Assembly (NCBI GenBank): GCA_028687525.1 | Contig: JAQTZX010000003.1 | Location: 1-23,168, forward strand | DNA: 23,168 nt | Direction: 5' to 3' | DNA from: Candidatus Omnitrophota bacterium | Lineage (GTDB): Bacteria; Omnitrophota; Gorgyraeia; Gygaellales; Profunditerraquicolaceae | Part shown: piece after piece, positions 7,412 through 13,673 of the stretch | How the letters are laid out: the number at the start of each line of letters is the position of its first letter | Position numbering within the stretch: position 1 is the first letter of the stretch | Notes under the pieces: generated by a model | Databases searched by the model: none | The model's input: only the letters and a program-made list of their open reading frames with translations | Told to the model about the DNA's origin: nothing | Made by a program: the position numbers and the translations under genes

Positions 7412-8047
7412 ATGAAAGAACCGATTGAAAAAGTAGGGGAATTGCTGAACGTATGGCAAAAACGGAATATTCAGGGGTTGTTCGTGCCGGATAGAACCGA
7501 GGCGTATAAGAAACTTATGGAGCTTATCCCTGTTTCCGCTTCCGTGGGTATTTCCGGTTCCCAGACCCTGGAACAATTAGGCGTGGTAAAAGGTCTGGCG
7601 GCGCGCGGAACCCCGGTTATCAATCAGTATAAACCCGGCATAAGCAGCGAGGAAAGCATGGAATTGAGAAAACAAGGTATCCTGGCGGATTATTTTCTTG
7701 CCAGCGCCAACGCTATTTCCGGCACGGGAGAACTTGTTTTTTTCAGCGCTAACGGGACCCGGACGGCGGGAGTCGCGCAGGGAAATAATGTTATTATTGT
7801 AGCCGGGATCAACAAGATAGCCGGGGATATGAATGAAGCGTTGAAACGGGCGAGGGAATACGCTACCCCGCTTAATTGTAAACGCCTGAATTGGAATACC
7901 CCGTGTTTTCAGGACGGGATCTGCAGACAGAGCATATGTTTTTCCCCCGAATATAAACGGATGTGTTGTCAGATACTGATCATAGAAACGGAAGCGGCCC
8001 CCGAGCGGCTGAAGGTTATATTGGTTGGTGAGAGCCTGGGATACTAA
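7412..8047 (+). CDS. LUD-domain protein (LutC/DUF162-like)
   Basis: A 211-residue protein of the LUD family (lactate utilisation, former DUF162). The segments GISGSQTLEQLGVVKGL, LASANAISGTGELV and GNNVIIVAGINKIAGDM are typical of the family. The C-terminus carries a cysteine array (TPC-x5-C-x4-C ... CC) also seen in many stand-alone members, possibly a metal or Fe-S site. LutC-like proteins act with LutA and LutB in L-lactate oxidation, but neither partner is nearby and stand-alone members have no known function. A strong GGGAGG ribosome site precedes the ATG, 18 bases after the TlpA-like gene. Confidence 0.85.
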   Translation: MKEPIEKVGELLNVWQKRNIQGLFVPDRTEAYKKLMELIPVSASVGISGSQTLEQLGVVKGLAARGTPVINQYKPGISSEESMELRKQGILADYFLASANAISGTGELVFFSANGTRTAGVAQGNNVIIVAGINKIAGDMNEALKRAREYATPLNCKRLNWNTPCFQDGICRQSICFSPEYKRMCCQILIIETEAAPERLKVILVGESLGY

Positions 8048-8080
8048 AATATATACACTTGTGCAATACGGAGGTTGTGC

Positions 8081-8377
8081 ATGTTTGACAAAATGAAGGC
8101 ATTGATGGATATGAAGAATAAGATGGAACGGATCAAGGATGAACTTGAAAAAACAGTGTTCGACATTACCAGTCCCGATGGCCTGATAAAGATCACTATG
8201 AATGGTGCGCAGGATGTGCAGGGGATTTGTATTCAGAAAGAGATAGGGGAACTTTCCAAGAATGCTCTTGAAAAGGCGATTAAAGACGCCTATAATAAAG
8301 CGGTAAAACATTCGCGCGATATCGCCGCGCGGAAAATGAAGGATATAACCGGGTTCAATCTTCCCGGTGTCGGCTAA
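8081..8377 (+). CDS. YbaB/EbfC-family nucleoid-associated protein
   Basis: At 98 residues it has the size and layout of YbaB/EbfC: an N-terminal helix rich in Met and Lys (FDKMKALMDMKNKMERIKDELE), a central sheet (GLIKITMNGAQDVQGICI) and a C-terminal helix with KAIKDAYNKAVKHS. These dimers bind DNA with low specificity. Genes for YbaB usually sit next to dnaX and recR; here they do not, which suggests a divergent paralogue. I chose the ATG at 8081, seven bases after GGAG, rather than the TTG at 8075. A Minf_1886 gene starts two bases after its stop. Confidence 0.8.
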   Translation: MFDKMKALMDMKNKMERIKDELEKTVFDITSPDGLIKITMNGAQDVQGICIQKEIGELSKNALEKAIKDAYNKAVKHSRDIAARKMKDITGFNLPGVG

Positions 8378-8379
8378 CT

Positions 8380-8760
8380 ATGGATTCTAATAATTTTTAC
8401 GTGGTCATCGAAGATATCTGCGAACGGGATAAGCGTTATAAACCGGACAGTTATGAGTTTGTCATGGAGGGCGTGCGGTTTTCGCAGCTGTGTTTAAAAA
8501 AGACCGGCCATGTGTCCGGCCGGGAACTCTCCGAGGGGCTAAGGGAACTTGCCGTTAAGAAATTCGGGCCCATGGCAAAAAGCGTTTTGCAATACTGGGG
8601 AATAACCAGGACAGAGGATATCGGGAACATCGTGTTTAACATGATCGATAAAAAGATCCTGCAAAAGACGGAAACGGATACTCTTGATGATTTCAGGGAT
8701 GTTTACAGTTTTGAAGAAGCCTTCAAGAATGTTTTGTCAGATATCACCCTCGCGGAGTGA
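8380..8760 (+). CDS. Minf_1886-family protein
   Basis: This 126-residue protein matches the uncharacterised Minf_1886 family: DICERDKRYKPDSYEFVMEG near the start, HVSGRELSEGLRELAVKKFGPMA in the middle, YWGITRTEDIGNIVFNMI, and a C-terminal DDFRDVYSFEEAF. It has no known function and no export signal. The family is, as I recall, largely restricted to Verrucomicrobia, Planctomycetes and relatives, so it is a useful hint to the taxonomy of this window. It follows the YbaB-type gene by two bases, and its stop is directly next to the following gene, so all three are probably co-transcribed. Confidence 0.85.
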   Translation: MDSNNFYVVIEDICERDKRYKPDSYEFVMEGVRFSQLCLKKTGHVSGRELSEGLRELAVKKFGPMAKSVLQYWGITRTEDIGNIVFNMIDKKILQKTETDTLDDFRDVYSFEEAFKNVLSDITLAE

Positions 8761-8762
8761 AA

Positions 8763-9806
8763 ATGCATATGGAGAACCGGGGATTACAAGGAGCAATTAC
8801 GGGGATCGGGAGTCTCCCGTATGACGACGCCGGCCGGGCGCTTGATGTTATTTTTTCTTCGTTCCCGGAAATTCCTTTCTGGCCGCAGCTTCCCAAACGG
8901 GATCCCCGTGAAGGCATGGTGCCCCAGTTTATTGAGCATATTCCCTGCGTGAAATGGTTTCAGGACGGGATAGTTTTTGACGCGCGCCGGAGCGATGAAG
9001 AACTCGAGATTTTTTACGACCGGCTCATAGCTGTTGACACGGAATATTTTAAAATAAGCCGCGCGTTCGCCTTCGGTCTGTACGGTTTTTATGAGCGTCT
9101 GGAAAAAGCCGATCTCAACCGCATAACCTGTATTAAATGCCATGTTACCGGGCCGTTCACTTTTGCCGCGAGCATCACGGATGAGAACGGAGCGGCGCTT
9201 TTGCATAATCCCGTTTTTATGCAGGTTATCATAAAGGCTATTGCCATGAAGGCGCTCTGGCAGATACGATTGTTTAAAAAATTCAATAAGAAGATCATCG
9301 TTTTCCTGGATGAACCGTATCTGGGAGCTTTCGGTTCCGCCTATACGCCGATAAACAGGGAAGATGTAATAAGAGGTTTGTCCGAAATAACCGAAGGTAT
9401 AAATGCCGAAGGCGCGCTTTCCGGCGTGCATTGCTGCGGAAATACCGACTGGTCGATTTTTACCGGTGTCAAGACCCTGGATATTATAAATTTCGACGCC
9501 TTCGGGTTCCTGGACCGTGTTTTGTTGTACGCGGACAGCCTGAAGCCGTTCCTTCTGCGGGGCGGCATGCTCTGCTGGGGGATCGTTCCCACGCAGGATT
9601 TTTCCGCGGAATTGACCGTGGATGATCTTTTCAAACGAATACGAGCCGGCCTTGACGCGCTGGAGAAAAAAGGCCTTACTGCGAAAACCGTTTTAGAAAA
9701 CATGCTTTTGAGCCCGAGTTGCGGCCTGGGCACGCTCGATGCCTCCGCTCCGGAAAAGATTTTTTCACTCCTTTTGAAACTGTCTTCCCGCATTAGAACG
9801 GTATAA
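8763..9806 (+). CDS. UROD/MetE-fold protein with zinc-thiol site
   Basis: A 347-residue TIM-barrel protein of the uroporphyrinogen decarboxylase / cobalamin-independent methionine synthase superfamily. H223 and C225 (VHCCGNTDW) and C320 (SPSCGLG) match the His-x-Cys...Cys zinc ligands of MetE-type enzymes. FLDEP near 182-186 and TGIGSLPY near the start also fit. It lacks the N-terminal half of full-length MetE, so it is like the short archaeal-type enzymes, which use a methyl-corrinoid or other donor. Methyl transfer to a thiol is the likely chemistry; the substrate is unknown. ATG at 8763 lies five bases after GGAG; GTG 8757 and ATG 8769 are alternatives. Confidence 0.75.
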   Translation: MHMENRGLQGAITGIGSLPYDDAGRALDVIFSSFPEIPFWPQLPKRDPREGMVPQFIEHIPCVKWFQDGIVFDARRSDEELEIFYDRLIAVDTEYFKISRAFAFGLYGFYERLEKADLNRITCIKCHVTGPFTFAASITDENGAALLHNPVFMQVIIKAIAMKALWQIRLFKKFNKKIIVFLDEPYLGAFGSAYTPINREDVIRGLSEITEGINAEGALSGVHCCGNTDWSIFTGVKTLDIINFDAFGFLDRVLLYADSLKPFLLRGGMLCWGIVPTQDFSAELTVDDLFKRIRAGLDALEKKGLTAKTVLENMLLSPSCGLGTLDASAPEKIFSLLLKLSSRIRTV

Positions 9807-9817
9807 TACTTTTTTCC

Positions 9818-9831
9818 GGAAAGCGCTTTCA
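9818..9831. promoter_or_regulatory. LacI/CcpA-type operator-like palindrome
   Basis: GGAAAGCGCTTTCA contains the perfect 12-base palindrome GAAAGCGCTTTC (9819-9830) and differs from the cre-type consensus TGWAANCGNTNWCA only at the first base. It sits just after the MetE-like gene. No LacI-family gene is in the window, so the match may be fortuitous. Confidence 0.3.
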
Positions 9832-9881
9832 AGAATCTCTCCCTTGAACTTGAAAAACAACGGATATATGGTATATTTAAA

Positions 9882-9913
9882 TTGGCAAATTACGCAATTG
9901 CATAATTTGCCAA
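9882..9913. repeat. 32-base near-perfect palindrome
   Basis: Eleven-base arms (TTGGCAAATTA at 9882-9892 and its complement at 9903-9913) flank the palindromic core GCAATTGC (9894-9901), with a single C/A mismatch. It could bind a dimeric regulator or be the site of a recombinase. As RNA it would form a stem of 13 pairs with an AATT loop. There is no T-tract after it, so it is unlikely to be a simple terminator. Confidence 0.6.
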
Positions 9914-9926
9914 AATCCCATATACG

Positions 9927-9951
9927 GGTTTGGTATTCCCCATATCAAACC
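9927..9951 (+). terminator. Hairpin, possible terminator
   Basis: The ten-base stem GGTTTGGTAT pairs with ATATCAAACC (one G-T pair) around the loop TCCCC. A run of seven T (9962-9968) begins ten bases later. The distance is too long for a textbook intrinsic terminator, so the call is weak; it could also be a regulator site. Confidence 0.35.
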
Positions 9952-10048
9952 AAAGCCACGGGTTTTTTTAAGAGGACTTTTTTTGTCCGCTTCTTTAATT
10001 CTTTGTCTATTCTTTTAATTACCCCGGCAGATGGTTTGATTTAAGTTA

Positions 10049-10077
10049 TAGACATGCACGTTGAAATATGGTATAGT
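10049..10077 (+). promoter_or_regulatory. Promoter of the pilin-like cluster
   Basis: TAGACA (10049-10054, five of six matches to TTGACA), a 17-base spacer, then TATAGT (10072-10077) preceded by TG-G, making an extended -10. Transcription would start near 10084, about 40 bases before the first pilin gene. An alternative pair TTGAAA (10061) and TATTAT (10083) with a 16-base spacer overlaps it. Confidence 0.55.
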
Positions 10078-10100
10078 ACCAATATTATTCATTACCATAT
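10066..10100. promoter_or_regulatory. Inverted repeat flanking the start of transcription
   Basis: ATATGGTA (10066-10073) and its exact complement TACCATAT (10093-10100) are separated by 19 bases. The first half overlaps the -10 box and the second lies just after the predicted start of transcription. This is a plausible operator for repression of the cluster; no regulator gene is adjacent. Confidence 0.4.
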
Positions 10101-10122
10101 ATAGTATATAGGGATACGTGAT

Positions 10123-10536
10123 ATGATGAATATGTGTGGCCGTAGGGCTTTTACTATGATTGAGGTGGTGATTGTACTGGTCATTTCCGGAATAATCGCA
10201 ACGCTCGGTTTCATGAATTACAGGAACTTTACGGAAAAAAACCGGGGAAAGAACGCGGAAACGAATCTTTCGGTGATCTTTAATGCCGAGAAGAGATATA
10301 AATTGAGCAATAACGAGTATTTTGCCTGTGACGGATGCGCGGTGTCCGACTTGAACAAAGGGCTGGATATTTTTATCGACGATCCTTATTTTACGTACAC
10401 TATCACCGCTGATGAGGATGATTTCAGCGCGGTGGCCGTCCGGAATTCGGAAGGGAACGGGCCTTGTATCGGCAAGACCGTGTCTATCACGGATAATAGC
10501 AGCACCCCGCAGAAAAATTGTTTATTCTGGAGGTAG
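10123..10536 (+). CDS. Type IV pilin / GspG-like major pseudopilin
   Basis: A 137-residue prepilin. The leader MMNMCGRRA is followed by the class III signal FTMIE with glutamate at +5, then a hydrophobic helix (VVIVLVISGIIATLG) and a variable C-terminal domain. The segment AETNLSVIFNAEKRYKLSNNEYF is typical of GspG/PilE-like proteins. Cleavage would occur after alanine 9 rather than the usual glycine. Four cysteines lie in the globular part (CDGC, PCIG, NCLFW), suggesting two disulfides, one of which could form the C-terminal loop seen in type IV pilins. It is the first gene after the putative promoter. The ATG at 10123 was chosen; 10126 is also possible. Confidence 0.88.
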   Translation: MMNMCGRRAFTMIEVVIVLVISGIIATLGFMNYRNFTEKNRGKNAETNLSVIFNAEKRYKLSNNEYFACDGCAVSDLNKGLDIFIDDPYFTYTITADEDDFSAVAVRNSEGNGPCIGKTVSITDNSSTPQKNCLFWR

Positions 10537-10537
10537 T

Positions 10538-11818
10538 ATGAAGAGGAAGCTGATCGTATTCCCGGTTGTCTTTATGGCGGTTTTACTTTTTGGGGGAGGG
10601 TATGTTCTTTTCGGGAAAGAGCAGTCTATTAAATATCTGCCTCGTAACGAGAAAGTTGATATTGTGACCAAGGACCTGGGGATTACGTTGGAGGAAACTT
10701 CCTGTACCCCGGCGCAGGACTTGTTCCAGAAAGCGACCCGTTGTAATTATTGCGTGAATACTCTGAAGGTACAATGTCCGGATTGCTGCATGGTATTCAG
10801 TCCAAACCGCGCAATCAGGTGTACTTCTGAAGCGAACAGCGAATTTCCGTGTGACCCGGCGGCGTTTTCCTCTGTCAACTGTCCGGGGGTAGGGCTCGAT
10901 AATCAGTCTTCGGGATGCGGGAATCTTCTTCCTAAAGCGGGTAAGGGGAAAACCTGCATTTCTTCAGGGGCTTCGGCATGGAAGTGCGAAGAAGACGACC
11001 TTTCTCCGACGTCCAAGGGATGTCCTCCCGTATCCAAAGCTAAAGAGGCCGGTTGCACCGATTGTTCGGGTATTTCCCCGGTTTATAAGATAGAAGATAT
11101 TGAAACCACCACTACAACTACATCCAGCACCACGGTTAAGCTCTCTCATAAATACACCCTGACTTCAAGCTATAATACGTGTTATAACAATTGTCTTGCG
11201 TATACCAATTCCCAGTCGCAGTGCCGGAAGGATTTTGATGCTTGTAAAAGCCAGGCTTGCGGCGGAGCGGGGTTTGACGCTAAATGCAAGAACAGCCCTG
11301 ATCCGGCCACCGGCAAAGGCAAATGCGATGAACGTCTGGCGTGGCCGGAATGCGATAACTTTACGACGAGTGATTGTGTGAGAATGAATGATGAGGCAAA
11401 CGGCTGTTTAACAGACGCGGACGGCCAATGTCATTCCTGTTTCCGCCAGCTCGATCCGGATTTTTTTTACCGGTTCGTGGCCCGCAGCCGGGAAAAGATC
11501 GTTGTCATGTGGCAGATAACTTCGACCCCGAAATTCCAGGGGGATGCGCCGACGTATTTTTATACCATGATCAAGATCATTGATGATAACACGGGCCGGG
11601 TGGTCCATGAAAGCCTCGTGAATCAAAAGAGTTTCCAGGGGTCATTTTCGATTTTTTCAGCTACCGCCCAAAGCGCGGTGGAGGAAGACGGAAAAATAGT
11701 GCTTGATACCGGGACTCCGTACCGGGTAGAGATATACTATTTCATTCCGCCGATCGGTATGAATTTGAATATTCAGATAGATAAGGTGCAGATAATCGCG
11801 GTAAGAACCAGGCATTAA
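10538..11818 (+). CDS. Cysteine-rich exported protein of the pilin cluster, unknown family
   Basis: A 426-residue protein I do not recognise. An N-terminal anchor or signal (about 5-25) leads into a region (residues 56-301) with 27 cysteines, in patterns such as CNYC, CPDCC, CTDC and CHSC. It is interrupted by a run of threonines (190-199), probably a linker between two cysteine-rich modules (56-176 and 215-301). The C-terminal 110 residues have no cysteine and look like an all-beta domain (IVVMWQITS ... YRVEIYY ... VQIIAVRT). It is likely exported and disulfide-stabilised. The start is the ATG at 10538, four bases after GGAGG and one base after the pilin stop; a longer frame from 10412 would overlap the pilin gene. 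Confidence 0.85.
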   Translation: MKRKLIVFPVVFMAVLLFGGGYVLFGKEQSIKYLPRNEKVDIVTKDLGITLEETSCTPAQDLFQKATRCNYCVNTLKVQCPDCCMVFSPNRAIRCTSEANSEFPCDPAAFSSVNCPGVGLDNQSSGCGNLLPKAGKGKTCISSGASAWKCEEDDLSPTSKGCPPVSKAKEAGCTDCSGISPVYKIEDIETTTTTTSSTTVKLSHKYTLTSSYNTCYNNCLAYTNSQSQCRKDFDACKSQACGGAGFDAKCKNSPDPATGKGKCDERLAWPECDNFTTSDCVRMNDEANGCLTDADGQCHSCFRQLDPDFFYRFVARSREKIVVMWQITSTPKFQGDAPTYFYTMIKIIDDNTGRVVHESLVNQKSFQGSFSIFSATAQSAVEEDGKIVLDTGTPYRVEIYYFIPPIGMNLNIQIDKVQIIAVRTRH

Positions 11819-11833
11819 CTGAGGAGGTGTGGT

Positions 11834-12676
11834 ATGAAGGTAAGGGCTTTGATTATTTTTGTTTTTTTATGCATGGGAATTGCCGCCGCAGCCGCATGGG
11901 CGGAAGATTCCACTACGTCGGACGCTGAAATGGCCGCTGTCATGACGCCGCAGACGACGCAGGTGGAAGGGGATACCGATGCGACCCTGGGACCGGCGAA
12001 ATACCCGCTGTTTTACGATTACCAGAGCAATGATCCGACCTGCGGGGACTATCTCAAGCAACAGTTTAAGGTGCAAACCGGAGACGAAGATGACGGCATC
12101 GCGGATTCGGGGATGAGCCTTGCTCCGATCTATCTCAAAAGTAAATACAGTACCAACGGATATACCGGAGGGGAGAAGGCGGATTACGTGAAGCTTCCGG
12201 GCTTGGAAATGAAGGGGTTCGTGATCCCCGATGAATACCGCAAGACGGCGGGAATCCTGATTACCTGGACGGTGCGTGTTGAGGGATTTCAGCCTGCTGC
12301 GTATCAGCCTAATGATAATTTTTGCGCCCACGGCTGGTCCGGGACGTTATATCAAAGTTTTCCGGCAGGAGAAGTCAGAACCAGTTTATTCGTCACATCC
12401 GGGTGCGGAACCGATTATGAGAAATCGGAGCCGTACGGGCCGGAGGCATGCATGACCATTCCCGACGGCGGGAAAAGCTCGGCTTCCAATCCCGGGGATC
12501 CCACGCATACCGGCAGTTATCTGATCACTCCCGCCGATTTCGACGGGCTTCTTCCATCGACTCTGGATTTCGAGATCAGATGGAAGAATGAGACCTGCCA
12601 GCAGATTAAGAGTCCGGCGAATATGCGGAGCATGATCGTTACTCTGATGCCGAAAGCGGAACAAGCGGGGAAATGA
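11834..12676 (+). CDS. Secreted protein, first of a tandem duplicated pair
   Basis: A 280-residue protein with a clear signal peptide (1-23, cleavage after AWA). I do not recognise the family. The mature protein has five cysteines (70, 164, 191, 206, 255). The C-terminal half (from GILITWTVRVE at about 140) is beta-rich and ends FEIRWKNETCQQ ... RSMIVTLMP. It is closely similar to the next gene along nearly its whole length, so they arose by tandem duplication. No membrane anchor follows the signal peptide, so it should be periplasmic, extracellular or pilus-bound. GGAGG precedes the ATG. Confidence 0.88.
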   Translation: MKVRALIIFVFLCMGIAAAAAWAEDSTTSDAEMAAVMTPQTTQVEGDTDATLGPAKYPLFYDYQSNDPTCGDYLKQQFKVQTGDEDDGIADSGMSLAPIYLKSKYSTNGYTGGEKADYVKLPGLEMKGFVIPDEYRKTAGILITWTVRVEGFQPAAYQPNDNFCAHGWSGTLYQSFPAGEVRTSLFVTSGCGTDYEKSEPYGPEACMTIPDGGKSSASNPGDPTHTGSYLITPADFDGLLPSTLDFEIRWKNETCQQIKSPANMRSMIVTLMPKAEQAGK

Positions 12677-12704
12677 TTATGTTTAACCAACAATAGGAGG
12701 GTAT

Positions 12705-13643
12705 ATGAAGTTCGGATTTTTGATTGTTTCGATTTTTCTTTGTTTGAGTGCCGCCGTTCCGGCATCCGTTCAGGCGGAAGAAGCTGTCCGGGGAGACGCA
12801 GAAATGCCCGCGGCTCTGACTCCGGAGACCACGCAGGTCGAAGGTGTCACCGCTGCGACGCTCGGGCCGGCAAAGTATCCTATGTTTTACGACTATCAAA
12901 GCAATGACTCTGCCTGCGGGGATTACCTGAAAAAGCAATTTAAGGTTAAGACCGGGGATGAAGATGACGGTACCGCGAATTCAGGGATGAGCCTTGCTCC
13001 TATCTATCTCCAGAGTCAGAATAGCACAAATGGATGGAGTGGCGGGCAGAAAGTTGATTATGTGCAGATTCCCGGCCTTGAATTGAAGGGGTATAAGATT
13101 CCTGAAGAATACCGTAAGAAAGCGGGCATCCTGGTTACTTGGACGGTACGTATTGAGAGTTCGCGAACTGCGCCATATCAGGTGCAGGATAACTTATGCA
13201 GCGGTGATTGGGAAGGAACTTCATATCAGGGTTTTCCGAGCGGAGAGGTTAAAACCAAGTTGTTTGTTACTTCCGGGGCAGGGACTGGTAACGAGAAAAC
13301 AAAGAGTGTGGGCCCGGAGGCTTGTATGACCATTCCTGACGGGGGAAAAACGGAGATAACAGAGGTCAAGAAAGAGGAAGAGCCGCCGGAGTCGTCGGAA
13401 CCGACGCCGAGATCGTCGGTCCCGATAGTACCGCCTGCTTCTTCTTATACTATGCCTCCCGGGGATCCCACGCATACCGGAAGTTACCTGATCACCCCCG
13501 CGGATTATGACGGGCTTCTTCCTGCTGCGCTGGACCTGGAAATACGCTGGATAAACGAAACCAGCCAGCAGATTACCAGCCCCGCTAAGATGAGGAGTAT
13601 GATCGTTACCCTGATGCCTGAAGCAGAACAGGCGAATAAGTAG
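12705..13643 (+). CDS. Secreted protein, second of the tandem pair, with Pro/Glu/Ser linker
   Basis: A 312-residue paralogue of the preceding protein, with signal peptide 1-24. The shared core is nearly the same (LGPAKYP-FYDYQSND, GDEDDG, STNG, EYRK-AGIL-TWTVR, GPEACMTIPDGGK, PGDPTHTGSYLITPAD). Two changes stand out. Cysteines equivalent to C191 and C255 are replaced by alanine 192 and serine 287, leaving cysteines 71, 165 and 207. A 31-residue insert rich in Lys, Glu, Pro and Ser (about 216-250) sits between core and C-terminal strands. The second copy therefore differs in disulfides and flexibility while keeping the same frame. AGGAGGG precedes the ATG. Confidence 0.88.
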   Translation: MKFGFLIVSIFLCLSAAVPASVQAEEAVRGDAEMPAALTPETTQVEGVTAATLGPAKYPMFYDYQSNDSACGDYLKKQFKVKTGDEDDGTANSGMSLAPIYLQSQNSTNGWSGGQKVDYVQIPGLELKGYKIPEEYRKKAGILVTWTVRIESSRTAPYQVQDNLCSGDWEGTSYQGFPSGEVKTKLFVTSGAGTGNEKTKSVGPEACMTIPDGGKTEITEVKKEEEPPESSEPTPRSSVPIVPPASSYTMPPGDPTHTGSYLITPADYDGLLPAALDLEIRWINETSQQITSPAKMRSMIVTLMPEAEQANK

Positions 13644-13673
13644 GATATTCGTAGAGCGCGAGAGGTCCCATTC

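Larger units (their letters stand above)
9807..10122. other. Non-coding spacer rich in inverted repeats
   Basis: About 316 AT-rich bases with no convincing gene. The one open frame of note (9844-10044) has no ribosome site, runs through two palindromes and resembles no known family. The spacer holds an operator-like palindrome (9818-9831), a long palindrome (9882-9913), a hairpin (9927-9951) and a promoter with inverted repeat (10049-10100). The 10-base word ATATGGTATA occurs at 9866-9875 and again at 10066-10075, exactly 200 bases apart. These elements mark it as the control region between the housekeeping series and the pilin-like cluster. Confidence 0.6.

Noticed and set aside
7577..8311. 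244-residue open frame on the - strand
   Set aside because: It mirrors the LUD and YbaB-type genes, both supported by family motifs; no motif or ribosome site on the - strand.
8784..9431. 215-residue open frame on the - strand
   Set aside because: It is antisense to the MetE-like gene, which has conserved zinc ligands; no independent support.
9800..9807. GGTATAAT at the end of the MetE-like gene as a promoter
   Set aside because: It overlaps the stop codon and has no -35 at a suitable distance (TTGAAA is 22 bases away).
9844..10044. 66-residue open frame in the spacer before the pilin cluster
   Set aside because: It has no ribosome binding site, runs through two palindromes and shows no recognisable family pattern; more likely chance in an AT-rich spacer.
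10412..10537. Upstream extension of the cysteine-rich gene to 10412
   Set aside because: It would overlap the pilin gene by over 100 bases in another frame; the ATG at 10538 has GGAGG at the right distance and an anchor sequence directly after it.
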